NCBI GenBank assembly: GCA_049841135.1
Contig: JASGHK010000005.1
Span: 62,001 to 126,000, forward strand
DNA length: 64,000 nucleotides
Source: JACRCT01 sp049841135
GTDB taxonomy: Bacteria > Myxococcota > Myxococcia > Myxococcales > UBA5297
Direction: 5' to 3'
Numbering within the stretch: the first letter of the stretch is position 1; every line of letters begins with the position of its first letter. Below the pieces are notes generated by a model. That model was given only the letters and a program-made list of their open reading frames with translations. It ran no database searches and was not told where the DNA came from. Position numbers and translations under genes: made by a program. This document shows positions 52,421 to 64,000 of the stretch, piece after piece.

Positions 52421-53437
52421 ATGCGAGCCTCGACGCTCTTCTCCCTGCTGCGCTCCGGCGGCCTGGGCGCGGTCTACTCCGCGCAAAAGCTGATCGCGTC
52501 CTTCGAGCGCTGCGTGTTTTTGGGCTCAGCCAGCAGCGCCCATCTCCTGCGGCGGCTCGCCAAGGGGCCGGTGGAGTTCAAGGCGCTGGCCGCGGAGCTG
52601 TGCGCCGACGCCTCGATGCACGATGCGCTGCGCGACTGGCTCGAGGTGGGCGTGGGGCTGGGCGATCTCTCACGCGACGGCGAGCTCTACTCGCTCGGCA
52701 GCCGCCTGGCGCGCACCCTGGCCGATCCCGACTCCGATGCGCTGGCGGCGTTCCTGGAAGAGGCGGCCTCGCTCCACCACCGGCTCCTCTGGGAGGGGCC
52801 GCGGCGGATGAAGGAAGGCCGGCCGCTGGCGCTCTCGGACCAGGACGGCGCGGTGATCGCTGGGAGCTCGCGCCTGCTCGAGCCCTTCGTGGGAGACGAG
52901 GTCGATGCCTTCGTGCCCGGCCAGGGAGCGCTGCGGCTGCTGGAGATCGGCTGCGGCACCGGGGTCCACGTCCGGCGGGCGCTCTCGCGAAACCCCGCGC
53001 TCTCGGTCACTGCGCTGGAGCTGCAGCCGGAGGTCGCCGAGCTGGCGCGCCGGAACCTGGCGCAGTGGGGACTGGCCGAGCGGGCCCAGGTCCAGGTCGG
53101 CGACGTGCGCGCCCGCCAGCCCGAACCCGCGTACGACCTCGCGACCCTGCACAACAACATCTATTACTTCCCGGTCGCGCAGCGCGTCTCTCTCCTCCGG
53201 CACGTCTCGGGGTTCCTCCGGCCCGGAGGACGGCTGCTCCTCACCACCGGGTGCCGCGGCGGCGGCGCGGCGATGAGCGTCTTGAGCCTGTGGGGCGCGC
53301 TCACCGAAGGCGCGGGTCGGCTGCCGGGGGTCGAGGAGCTGGAGAGCCAGCTGCGGGACGCCGGGTTCGCCCGCGCCACGTCGAAGCAGCTGATGCCCGG
53401 CGAGGCGTTCTACGCCTTCATGGCGGAGCGGTCGTAG
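52421..53437 (+). CDS. SAM-dependent methyltransferase
   Basis: 338 residues from the ATG at 52421 (AAGGAG 9 bases upstream). An N-terminal helical domain of about 170 residues (VYSAQKLIASFERCVFL, LLRRLAKGPVEFKALAAEL) resembles the dimerisation part of O-methyltransferase-like proteins. The catalytic domain has motif I LLEIGCGTGVHV, VTALELQPEV, and the late strand YDLATLHNNIYYFP. Substrate unknown. 154 bp downstream of the PhnD-like gene. Confidence 0.82.
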   Translation: MRASTLFSLLRSGGLGAVYSAQKLIASFERCVFLGSASSAHLLRRLAKGPVEFKALAAELCADASMHDALRDWLEVGVGLGDLSRDGELYSLGSRLARTLADPDSDALAAFLEEAASLHHRLLWEGPRRMKEGRPLALSDQDGAVIAGSSRLLEPFVGDEVDAFVPGQGALRLLEIGCGTGVHVRRALSRNPALSVTALELQPEVAELARRNLAQWGLAERAQVQVGDVRARQPEPAYDLATLHNNIYYFPVAQRVSLLRHVSGFLRPGGRLLLTTGCRGGGAAMSVLSLWGALTEGAGRLPGVEELESQLRDAGFARATSKQLMPGEAFYAFMAERS

Positions 53438-53518
53438 GAGCCCAGGCTTCGATCCCGCTCCGAATCCCTCGCTGGGCCCTCGCCGCCGCCTCCGCCCGGT
53501 CTGCGGTAGGCTCCAGCC

Positions 53519-54904
53519 ATGCACTCACTCCGTGAAGACCTCCGTCACGCCCAGTCCCTGCTCGCGGTGGCAGCCGGCGTGCTGCTGGCGCTCTCCGGCT
53601 CCGGCTGCTGCGGCCTGCGCACCAACTTCGTCAACACCGGCTACGGCGTCGACGTCTACGGCGCCTTCGAGTTCGCGGGAGGCCAGAAGCCCACGAGCGG
53701 GCTGGTCGTCGCGGTGGTGGCCGACTGCGCCGCTCGCGAGCACTGCTACGACTACAACACCGTGGAGCAGGACGCCTTCGACCAGGGCTGGCACTACGGC
53801 GTCATCGTCCCGCCCGGCGACTACGACCTGTTGGTCTTCGCCGACTTCGACGGCGACGGCCAGGTCGGCCGCGACGACCTCGTCGGCCGCTCGCCCATCC
53901 ACGTCCCGCGCGAGGCGACGGGGATGCTCGAGGGCCCGAAGATCCAGCTCGACCTCGCGCACCCGATGGACGCGGGTTTCCACGTCGACCTCAAGGAGCA
54001 CCACGTCCCGATGCTCTACACGAGCCTGGGCGACCGCTTCTTCGACAAGAAGTGGGGCCTGCGCGGCCTGGCCTGGCCGGTCTGGGGCCTGCACCACACC
54101 GACGACGACTTCCTGTTCGGCCTGGGCGTCGAGCCCAAGGACGAGCCCAGGCCCACGGACAAGGCCCGCCGCGCCCGGCTCTCCAAGCGCCTGGCCAAGC
54201 GGATCAACACATCGAAAATCCAGGTGCTCTTCGTCCACGGCGTCGAGGACACGCCGGTCGCCTGGACGACGCTCTCCGCGCTCGACCCGGCGCGCTACCA
54301 GCCGTGGTTCTTCTTCTACCCGACCGGCCTGGGGCTCGATCAGCTCGGCTCGGAGCTCGCCGACGTCGTCGAGGTCCTCTCCGAGAGCGCCCAGACCGTC
54401 CTCGTCGCGCACAGCATGGGCGGCCTCGTCTCCCGGCGCGCGCTCAAGGCCCTGGCGGAAGAGGCGCGCCCGAAGTTCCCGCTGCTGGGCTACCTGTCTC
54501 TGGGCACGCCGTACGGCGGCATGGACTCGGCCGACGGCATGAACAACATCCCCGTGGCGCTGCGCCCGTTCGTCAAGCGCCAGTCGCTCTTCGACGTCCA
54601 GCCCGACGGCACCTTCCTGGCCAACCTCTACCAGGGCGCCTACCCCGACGGCCTGCCCTTCTACCTGTTCTGGGGCAACTCCAAAGGCGACGGCGACGGC
54701 ACCGTCACCAAGGAGAGCGCCACCGACGCCCGGGCCACCGCCAAGGCGCTCGACGTCTGCAGCTTCAACCTCGACCACGTGGGCCTGCTCGCCAACAACC
54801 CCGAGGCGGACACCGAGCGGCTCCGGGCCGACTTCGCCGCGGCCCTCGACGCCATCGTCAAGGGCGAGCCGAAGAAGGTCTGCTCGGAGGTCGCCGCCAA
54901 GTAG
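53519..54904 (+). CDS. Alpha/beta-hydrolase lipoprotein
   Basis: 461 residues. The signal peptide ends LALSGSGCCG (lipobox SGSGC). A Ca-binding-like DFDGDGQVGRDDLVG loop lies in the N-terminal beta-rich part, then an alpha/beta hydrolase core with nucleophile elbow VAHSMGGLVSRRAL and a C-terminal NLDHVGLLANNP that may carry the catalytic His. Lipase or esterase on the cell surface is likely. TAGGCT lies 6 bp before the ATG at 53519, so leaderless initiation is probable. Confidence 0.82.
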   Translation: MHSLREDLRHAQSLLAVAAGVLLALSGSGCCGLRTNFVNTGYGVDVYGAFEFAGGQKPTSGLVVAVVADCAAREHCYDYNTVEQDAFDQGWHYGVIVPPGDYDLLVFADFDGDGQVGRDDLVGRSPIHVPREATGMLEGPKIQLDLAHPMDAGFHVDLKEHHVPMLYTSLGDRFFDKKWGLRGLAWPVWGLHHTDDDFLFGLGVEPKDEPRPTDKARRARLSKRLAKRINTSKIQVLFVHGVEDTPVAWTTLSALDPARYQPWFFFYPTGLGLDQLGSELADVVEVLSESAQTVLVAHSMGGLVSRRALKALAEEARPKFPLLGYLSLGTPYGGMDSADGMNNIPVALRPFVKRQSLFDVQPDGTFLANLYQGAYPDGLPFYLFWGNSKGDGDGTVTKESATDARATAKALDVCSFNLDHVGLLANNPEADTERLRADFAAALDAIVKGEPKKVCSEVAAK

Positions 54905-54940
54905 CGATGAGATCGGCGAAGGGAGCTGCCGACTCGCCCC

Positions 54941-55708
54941 TCACCGTCCCAGCAGGCGCGCGAGCTTCTTCTTGGCGTCCAGCGCGACGCCCTGGTGCCC
55001 GTCGGCCGTCGCTGCGAAGTCGAGCGAGAGCAGCCGCTCGAGCGAGGCGCGGTTCTGTGCCGCGTCGTCGGTGTAGAAGCGCGAGGCGAAGTCCACCGCG
55101 CCCCACCTCCGGCGGTTGAGCGAGTCCCCGGTGAAGAGCAGGTCGCGGTACAGGTACGCCGCGCTGCCGCGGGTGTGCCCGGGCAGCGGGATGAAGCGGA
55201 TGGGGACCCCGTCGACGTCGAGCACCTGCTCGCCCTCGAGCTCCACCAGCACCCGCGGCTGCGCCCCCTCGGGCCCCATCCTGCGTCCGAGCCGCGCGCC
55301 CAGCGCAGCCGACTCCTCCTCGCCGCGCACGAGCGCCGCGTCGCCCTTCCCCGCCACCACGTGGGCCTTGGGAAAGCGTGCGGCGGCGGCCCAGTGGTCC
55401 CAGTGCCCGTGCGTGAGGAGCACCGTGTGCACGTCCTCGGCGCCCAGCCCCATCGCCCCCAGCTCGCGCATCAGGCTCGTCCCGTCGGGGTCGGCTCCTG
55501 CGTCGACGAGCGCCGCGCCGTGCGGCGTGCGGATGATCCAGACGTAGCTCATCCACGACGAGACGCCGACGACGCCGTGCGGCGCCTCCACGCGAGGCTC
55601 GGTGAGCGTCGGGCTCCCGAAGAGCAGGCCGCCGACGGCCACGCCCAGCGCCAGCACGCCGCCCACCGACCGCCTCAGGCGCCCGCTCCATCGTCCCCGT
55701 CCCTGCAT
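54941..55708 (-). CDS. Metallo-beta-lactamase-fold hydrolase with membrane anchor
   Basis: 255 residues from the ATG at 55708. An N-terminal hydrophobic anchor (LRRSVGGVLALGVAVGGLLF) precedes an MBL fold with LLTHGHWDHWAAA (HxHxDH), then a downstream His in PLPGHTRGSAAY and Asp in FTGDSLNRRR. The metal set is complete. Substrate unknown. The GGGGAGGCGGGGG stretch before the ATG serves as ribosome-binding site. Divergent from the hybrid kinase gene. Confidence 0.85.
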   Translation of the reverse strand: MQGRGRWSGRLRRSVGGVLALGVAVGGLLFGSPTLTEPRVEAPHGVVGVSSWMSYVWIIRTPHGAALVDAGADPDGTSLMRELGAMGLGAEDVHTVLLTHGHWDHWAAAARFPKAHVVAGKGDAALVRGEEESAALGARLGRRMGPEGAQPRVLVELEGEQVLDVDGVPIRFIPLPGHTRGSAAYLYRDLLFTGDSLNRRRWGAVDFASRFYTDDAAQNRASLERLLSLDFAATADGHQGVALDAKKKLARLLGR

Positions 55709-55855
55709 GCCCCCGCCTCCCCGCCTATCCGGGAGAAGCTCGGCATGGACCACCACCTTTCCCACTCGCCCGGCGGGGGGCCGGTCACCCGCGAGAATCG
55801 TGCCGGCGTGCCGCCCGTTCTTCTTGGTGCCGGACCCCGGGAGGACTCAAGCGGC

Positions 55856-58885
<3,030 letters not shown>

Positions 58886-59233
58886 GCTCAGTTTGCTCAC
58901 TGCTCCGGGGAGGAGCCCGCGACCGCCTTCGGCCGGCATCGGCGTGACACTACGCCCGCGATCCTTCACTTCAGATTCTCCGTCGCTCCGTCGTGAAGGG
59001 TCGCGACTGCCCTCGGCCGTCCTCGCAGCAACTCGCTGTCCCGGAAGCTCCTGAGAAGGCAGGACGAGCCCATTCCAGGACAGGTGCCCGTGTCACGCCG
59101 TGGGTTGCATCAAGCAGAGCCGGGCTCCTCCCCGGAGCCCGTGCATCCTCCCTTGGATCCTCCCAATCCATCAGCGACGGGGAGGCGGGGGAGGGGCCCG
59201 GCGCTGTCGGACCTGCCCAGTAGAGTCCTTCGC

Positions 59234-59647
59234 ATGCACCGACCTTGGATCCCCGTCTCCTACGGCGATCGCCCCGACGTCGAAGCGTGCGCCCGACAAC
59301 TGCGCCGCGTGATGACTCGAGCCGAGCGCGTGCTCTGGGAGCGTCTGCGCGGCAACAAGATCGCCGGGCTGCGCTTCCGCCGACAGCACGCGCTCGAGGG
59401 CTACATCGCCGACTTCTTCTGCCACCATGCCCGGCTGATCGTCGAAGTGGACGGCGAAACCCACGCCGACCAACTGGAGTACGACCGGGAGCGCGACGAG
59501 CACTTCGCGCGCCTCGGTTACCTCGTCCTGCGCTACACGAACGAGCAGGTCTTCAAGCGGGCCGTGGAGGTGGTCGCGGAGATCACGCGGATCGCAGCAG
59601 GAAGATCAGACCAGCGCAGGGCCCCGCCCCCGCCTCCCCGTCGCTGA
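59234..59647 (+). CDS. DUF559 / Vsr-like endonuclease-domain protein
   Basis: 137 residues. The PD-(D/E)xK-like core is visible: ALEGYIADFFCHHARLIVEVDG (Asp and ExD) after the family's TRAERVLWERLRGNKIAGLRFRRQ stretch, then YDRERDEHFARLGYLVLRYTN. DUF559 proteins share the fold of very-short-patch repair nucleases; their role is unproven. TAGAGT lies 7 bp before the ATG, so it is probably leaderless. The gene sits between two copies of palindromic element E, and its tail (APPPPPRR, TGA) lies inside copy 2. Confidence 0.88.
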   Translation: MHRPWIPVSYGDRPDVEACARQLRRVMTRAERVLWERLRGNKIAGLRFRRQHALEGYIADFFCHHARLIVEVDGETHADQLEYDRERDEHFARLGYLVLRYTNEQVFKRAVEVVAEITRIAAGRSDQRRAPPPPPRR

Positions 59648-59985
59648 CGGTGGGCACGGATGGAGCTCGGGTTGCTCACTGCTCCGGGGAGGAGCCCGCG
59701 ACCGCCTTCGGCCGGCTTCGGCGTGACACGCAAGCCCGAGGGCTTCGCCTGCAGTTCACTCCATTCGCCTTGAGGGAAGCGTTCGCCCGTGCCTTCAGCC
59801 GTCCTCGGCGCGGCCTTTGGCCCCGGGAAGGCTCCGTAGGGACGGATGGAGCCCAGTCCAGGACAGGTACCCGTGTCACGCCACGAGTTGCATCAAGCAG
59901 AGCCGGGCTCCTCCCCGGAGCCCCGAGCATCCTCGCTTGAATCCTCCCGATCCATCAGCGACGGGGAGGCGGGGGTGGGGCGGCG
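59619..59985. repeat. Palindromic element E, copy 2
   Basis: About 365 bp in the same orientation as copy 1. Left arm (59619 to about 59728) and right arm (about 59860-59985) match copy 1 at nearly every base; the core of about 120 bp does not. The left end supplies the DUF559 stop codon; the right end, read on the minus strand, supplies the C-terminal PPPPPRR and stop of the transglutaminase gene at 59955. Confidence 0.85.
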
Positions 59986-62900
59986 GCCACGGGGATGAAG
60001 TACACGTCGTTGTTCTGCAGCCGCATCACCTGCTGCACCGCCGCCCGGAACGCCGCGTACTCCGCCACCGGCACCTGCGTGCACAGGCGCGCGTACTCGG
60101 TATGCACCGTGACCTTGCGGGCCTCGGCCTTGACCTTGCGCTGGTAGCTGAAGCAGGAGTGCTCCACCGCGAGGTCCTTCGGCCCGTGCCCGACCTTGAA
60201 CCCCTCGGGCAGGCTCGCCACGAGGTCCAGCTGCGACGACTCCGGCGCGCCCAGGTCGAGCGGCGTCTCGCGCTGGCTGAGCGCCGCCACGCCGAAGAGC
60301 GGGAAGGACACCGGTAGCAGCAGCCGCAGGCCGTCGCCCTCGGGCCGCAGCGACTGCGAGACGTCGCTCTCCATGCTCACCTCGACGGGGTGCCAGGTAT
60401 CGTCGCGGTCCTTGCAGCTGGCCTTTCCCGGCGTCGACGACGGGAACAGCGAGGTGGCGATGCCCTGGTAGATCTTCCGGGCCTCGCCCTCGTTGCGCAG
60501 GCTGTGCCGCAGCCCCATGGCCTTGCTGCCGCGCACCGCCATCGCGTCGGTCGCCGCCGCCTTCGAGTCCGAGGCCACCTCCACCTGGACGAGGTGCCGC
60601 ACGTACTGCAGCGACGGGTCCTGGTACGGGATCTCGCGGAACTCCCAGCCCTCGCCGAACGGGTCCATCACCAGCGCCAGCGCGCCCTGGTCGTCCGCGC
60701 CCAGGTTGCCCATGTCCAGGCCGTCGGCGGTGGGGTCGAGGAAGAACGGGGCGTCGAACCCCGCCTGCTCGGGCACGAACGCGATGGCGTGGTTGAACTG
60801 CTGGTTGGGGATGTCCTTGTGCACGCGCCCGGCCGGCGTGGTGCGCAGGATGGCGAAGTGCAGGTCGAGGCCCGCCCGCTTGGCGAGTTGGATGAGCAGC
60901 ACCGCCTTGTCCTTGCAGTCGCCGTAGCCGCGCTCGAGCACCACCGGCGCCGCGTGGGGCCGCACCCCGGCGATGGTCGTCTCGTAGTCCTGCTGGTAGC
61001 GGACCTCCTCCTTGACGTGGTGGAAGAGCCGGTCGAGCTTCTCCTTCGGGCTCGCGGCGCCCGCGAGCAGCCGGTCGGCGAGCGCGTCCAGCGCGGGGTT
61101 GGTGCGGAAGGCCTCCGAGAGCAGCGCCCGCTCGAAGCGCACGTAGTCGTCCCAGCCCTCGACGGTGGAGACCTCGACGTGCGCCAACAGGTCCTGCGCC
61201 GGCGGCATGTGCGCCTCCTGCACCAGCGGCGGGGTGTGCTGGGCGCGGAAGACCACGACGTCGCGGCCGTCCTCCTCGCGCTTCTCGCGGCTCACCGCGC
61301 CGACGACCGCCTCGTGCAGCGTGCGGCCCTTCTCGAGCAGCAGGATCCAGGTGGAGTCCTCGTGCTGGCGCGCGACCGACTGAAAACCCCAGCTCGAGGC
61401 GAAGGCGCGGGGGACGAAGCGCGCCGGCGGCGCGTAGTGCACGTACTGCACGACGGTGCGCGAGCCGACCTGCAGGGTGCGGAAGCGCACCTCGCCGCCA
61501 CGGATGGACGACGCCTCCTGCCGCTCGCCGTCCGTCCCCACCGACCAGGCCTTGAGGATCTTGAGCGTGCCCGAGGTGGGCAGCCGCTCGAGCGTCATCG
61601 CGTCGCGGCCCTTCTCGTCCAGCGCCAGCTTGACCTCGGTGGCCAGCCTGCGCGCGCTGCCGTCGGCGTTGACCTCGGTGACCTCGTGGTCGAGCAGCAG
61701 CGCCATCTGGCTGCCGGGGAAGATCTGCGGCTTCGCGGCCAGCGCCCGGTCGATCTCCGCGTCGCTGGGCACGTACCTCTCCAGGGCCCCCAGCCTGACC
61801 GGCTCGAGCGACTCGATCCGCTGCGCCAGCGTGGCGTTGTTGGGGTCGCGCTGTAGGGCGAGCTTCCAGGCGGCGAGCGCCTGCTCCTTCTCTCCCCGCT
61901 CCCAGGCCAGGCTGCCCTGCCGCTCGTAGGCGCGGGCGATCTCCGGGCCCATGCGCGTCGCCTTCTCGTAGAGCTGCTGGGCCTCGTCGAGCCGTCCAGC
62001 GCGGCGCGCCAGCTCGCCCTGCTCGACGACCCAGGTCGGGTCCGAGGCGAACAGCTCGCGCAACCGCTTGACCGCGCGCTCGCCGGCGGGGAGATCGCCG
62101 CGGCGCCGCGCGGAGGCCAGCAGGTCGATCCACGCGGACGGGTCGCTGGGCTCGAGCTCCACCGCCTTCGACAAGGTCCGCTCCGACTCGTCGAGGTAGT
62201 CCTGCGCCTCCAGACAGTCGGCCCGCTGGCGCAGCGCCCACGCCCAGTCCGGCCAGCGCGCGAGGGTGTCGACCATCAGCCGGCAGCGGTCGATCTGCCA
62301 GCCGCGCTTGTGGAAGTAGTCCGCCAGCTCCACCCGCGCCGCGCGCCCACCGCCCGCCTTCAGCGCCGCCTCGAGGTCGGCCTGGGCCCGGTCCCAGAGC
62401 TTCTTCTGGGCGAAGTAGCGGCCGCGCTTGGTGAGGAACGCGGCCGCCTTGCCGCCGGTGGCCTTTACGCCGCGGTCGAGCAGGTCGATGGCCTTGCCCA
62501 GCTCCTCGTTGTCCCAGTAGGCGAGCGCCGCAAAGTAGGTGACGAGCAGGTTGTCCGGGTGGGCCTCGAGGAGCTTCTGCAGCACCGCCAGCGCGGGCTT
62601 CTGCCGGCCGTCCTTGGCCCACGCCCGCGCCTCCAGGAAACGCTGCCGCGCCTCGGGACCGCCCGGCGCAGGCTCGGGCCGCAGGCCGTCGGCAGGTTTG
62701 CGCGCCTGGCCCTTGGGCGTCGGCTGCGCCGAGGCCGAGAAGGTCAGTCCCTGGCAGGGCGAGCCGTCCTCGCAGGTCAGGCGCGCGCGCACCGCCCACA
62801 CACCCTTGCGGTGCGCCGACTTGATCAGGACCTTGTTCCAGCCGGGCTGCAGCACGACGGGCGCCACCAGGTTGTCGAATTCCGCGGCGGAAACGAGCTC

Positions 62901-63713
62901 CTCGGAGAGGACCAGCGCGTCGTTGAAGAAGGCGCGGGTGGGCGAGCCCGAGCTGATGCGCAGCTGCGCCGCCCGTTCGCGGTCGCTCTTCACGTAGGTG
63001 ACGAGGTAGGCGACGCCGAAGTCGCGCACGCCCAGGATGCGGTCGAGCGCCACGTTGCCCAGCCGCGTCGGGTTCGCGCGGCGCCAGCGCAGCGGCACCA
63101 GCGGCCCCGGCACCTCCGCGGTCAGGTCCACCTTCTCCTCGGGCGGATAGCGCGTGAAGAAGCCCTTGCCCTGGTCGTTGTCGAAGGAGCCGACCACCGA
63201 CCACGCCCCGATCAGCCCCACCGAGGCGACGAGCGCCTCCTCCTCGGCGAACTGGGCGATCCGGTCGTCGTAGGAGGCCAGGCGCGCCGCCGCGAGATCG
63301 CGCACGTCGGCGCGCGGGTGGCTCTGGCGGAGCTGCTCGAACAGCCGCGCGCTGGCGTCGCCCTGCGAGCGCGGCTCGACGCCGAGCTCGGAGAGGTAGA
63401 GCGCGGTGGCGTCGGCGTCGAGGTCGGCCGCCGCTGCCGCGAAGTGCCGCCACAGCCCGTCCGAGTCGCCCAGCAGCAGGCACGCCCAGCCGGCCACCTC
63501 GTGCGCCCTCGACGACTCCGGACGCTGGCGCAGCAGCTCCTCGGCGCGGGCGAGCGCCACCTCGGGCGCCAGGCCGTCGCCGTAGAAGGCCTCGAGCAGG
63601 GCGGCCGATCCGTCATCGGCGCCGCCGTGGACGAGCGAGGGCGCCTCCACCTTGGGGATGGAGACGGTCGCACAGGAGGTGACCAGGAGCAGGCCGAGCG
63701 AGAGAGCGCGCAT
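59955..63713 (-). CDS. TPR / DUF3857 / transglutaminase-like lipoprotein
   Basis: About 1252 residues. The signal peptide has a lipobox (LLLVTSCATV). A long N-terminal half is rich in tetratricopeptide-like helices (EEALVASVGLIGAW, then KALAVLQKLLEAHPDNLL). A DUF3857 domain follows (NADGSARRLATEVKLALDEKG), then a transglutaminase core with the catalytic Cys in ERGYGDCKDKAVLLIQ, His in QQFNHAIAFV and Asp in FLDPTADG. It is intact and large. The C-terminal tail VAAAPPPPPRR is supplied by element E copy 2. ATG 63713 is preferred over 63731 because it opens directly on the signal peptide. Probably an envelope protein acting on peptides or peptidoglycan; substrate unknown. Confidence 0.87.
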   Translation of the reverse strand: MRALSLGLLLVTSCATVSIPKVEAPSLVHGGADDGSAALLEAFYGDGLAPEVALARAEELLRQRPESSRAHEVAGWACLLLGDSDGLWRHFAAAAADLDADATALYLSELGVEPRSQGDASARLFEQLRQSHPRADVRDLAAARLASYDDRIAQFAEEEALVASVGLIGAWSVVGSFDNDQGKGFFTRYPPEEKVDLTAEVPGPLVPLRWRRANPTRLGNVALDRILGVRDFGVAYLVTYVKSDRERAAQLRISSGSPTRAFFNDALVLSEELVSAAEFDNLVAPVVLQPGWNKVLIKSAHRKGVWAVRARLTCEDGSPCQGLTFSASAQPTPKGQARKPADGLRPEPAPGGPEARQRFLEARAWAKDGRQKPALAVLQKLLEAHPDNLLVTYFAALAYWDNEELGKAIDLLDRGVKATGGKAAAFLTKRGRYFAQKKLWDRAQADLEAALKAGGGRAARVELADYFHKRGWQIDRCRLMVDTLARWPDWAWALRQRADCLEAQDYLDESERTLSKAVELEPSDPSAWIDLLASARRRGDLPAGERAVKRLRELFASDPTWVVEQGELARRAGRLDEAQQLYEKATRMGPEIARAYERQGSLAWERGEKEQALAAWKLALQRDPNNATLAQRIESLEPVRLGALERYVPSDAEIDRALAAKPQIFPGSQMALLLDHEVTEVNADGSARRLATEVKLALDEKGRDAMTLERLPTSGTLKILKAWSVGTDGERQEASSIRGGEVRFRTLQVGSRTVVQYVHYAPPARFVPRAFASSWGFQSVARQHEDSTWILLLEKGRTLHEAVVGAVSREKREEDGRDVVVFRAQHTPPLVQEAHMPPAQDLLAHVEVSTVEGWDDYVRFERALLSEAFRTNPALDALADRLLAGAASPKEKLDRLFHHVKEEVRYQQDYETTIAGVRPHAAPVVLERGYGDCKDKAVLLIQLAKRAGLDLHFAILRTTPAGRVHKDIPNQQFNHAIAFVPEQAGFDAPFFLDPTADGLDMGNLGADDQGALALVMDPFGEGWEFREIPYQDPSLQYVRHLVQVEVASDSKAAATDAMAVRGSKAMGLRHSLRNEGEARKIYQGIATSLFPSSTPGKASCKDRDDTWHPVEVSMESDVSQSLRPEGDGLRLLLPVSFPLFGVAALSQRETPLDLGAPESSQLDLVASLPEGFKVGHGPKDLAVEHSCFSYQRKVKAEARKVTVHTEYARLCTQVPVAEYAAFRAAVQQVMRLQNNDVYFIPVAAAPPPPPRR

Positions 63714-63801
63714 GGCGCGAGAGAATGCCACCGATTCGCCGCCGGTGGAGCCGGCGGCATCGGCGTTCCCCGGGCCCCTTCACCGACCGCCCGGCCGCTC
63801 G

Positions 63802-64000
63802 CTACTTGCACTCCCCGTTTCGCGAGGGCTGCGCGGTGCAGGCGAAGGTGTCCAGCTTGCGGGCGCAGCCATCGGCCCGGGACGCGAAGCTGTCCATCGA
63901 GCCGCTCTTGCTGTTCATCGCGTCGCGCGCCACGTCGGACATGCAGGCGGCCACGTCCGCGCAGCTCGCCATCCCGGACGCCGAGCACTCGTAGAAGCGC
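63802..64000 (-). CDS. C-terminal part of a Cys-rich secreted protein, cut by the window edge
   Basis: 66 residues, open to the window end: RFYECSASGMASCADVAAC, then SKSGSMDSFASRADGCARKL and TFACTAQPSRNGECK before TAG (CTA, 63802-63804). Six Cys suggest disulphides in a secreted or periplasmic protein. It is upstream of the transglutaminase gene on the same strand with an 88-bp gap. Start and family unknown. Confidence 0.55.
   Translation of the reverse strand, partial: RFYECSASGMASCADVAACMSDVARDAMNSKSGSMDSFASRADGCARKLDTFACTAQPSRNGECK

Noticed and set aside
55707..55724. CCCCCGCCTCCCCG, matching the terminal repeat of element E
   Set aside because: The match stops before the diagnostic CGTCGCTGA and overlaps the MBL gene's ribosome-binding region; chance in GC-rich DNA is as likely.

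Overview
The window looks like chromosome from a high-GC myxobacterium-type member of the Myxococcota (former Deltaproteobacteria). The evidence is a MYXO-CTERM-like tail on a secreted glycosidase, a DUF2378-type gene, a Ser/Thr kinase fused to TPRs, many Cys-rich and Asp/Ala-rich lipoproteins, and PilT, PilZ and chemoreceptor genes. No rRNA, tRNA, CRISPR array or phage module was seen.

Layout. 0-7.4 kb: formate-THF ligase, a kinase/TPR protein and a convergent GH44 glycosidase. 7.6-9.6 kb: an IS110-family transposase with a companion ORF and a zinc-ribbon ORF. 10.1-12.7 kb: a tetR / AmpG-like MFS / CPBP protease operon with a probable TetR operator. 12.7-21.0 kb: an island of minus-strand secreted proteins and lipoproteins, including two overlapping tandem paralogues. 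21.0-25.0 kb: pilT and a cyclic-nucleotide-binding gene, divergent from a two-receiver response regulator. 25.2-33.1 kb: an M23 peptidase, a large beta-helix lipoprotein, a START-like protein, small secreted or membrane proteins and a metallophosphoesterase. 33.3-37.9 kb: a four-gene beta-oxidation operon (acyl-CoA dehydrogenase, enoyl-CoA hydratase, 3-hydroxyacyl-CoA dehydrogenase, thiolase). 38.2-43.2 kb: a degenerate methionine-aminopeptidase homologue, an OmpH/Skp chaperone, a lipoprotein, a PilZ protein, a barrel-like protein, the DUF2378-type gene and a zinc ribbon. 43.3-46.2 kb: a large chemoreceptor with a CxxCH haem motif and repeated HAMP-like units. 47.9-51.2 kb: phosphomannomutase and ManC, which together make GDP-mannose. 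51.5-55.7 kb: a PhnD-like protein, a methyltransferase, an alpha/beta hydrolase lipoprotein and an MBL-fold hydrolase. 55.9-58.9 kb: a hybrid histidine kinase. 58.8-60.0 kb: a DUF559 endonuclease gene between two copies of a roughly 360-bp palindromic repeat. 60.0-63.7 kb: a TPR/DUF3857/transglutaminase lipoprotein. The two edges hold gene fragments.

Three things stand out. First, the DUF559 gene is bracketed by two near-identical palindromic elements, whose ends supply the last codons and stop codons of three neighbouring genes. Second, at least four other short repeat families (called A to D here) lie at gene ends. One of them encodes the C-terminal tail of the chemoreceptor. Third, eleven genes are interrupted by thirteen single frame breaks that share a class and a sequence context. 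This looks more like systematic sequence error than gene decay, so these genes are described as single interrupted genes.
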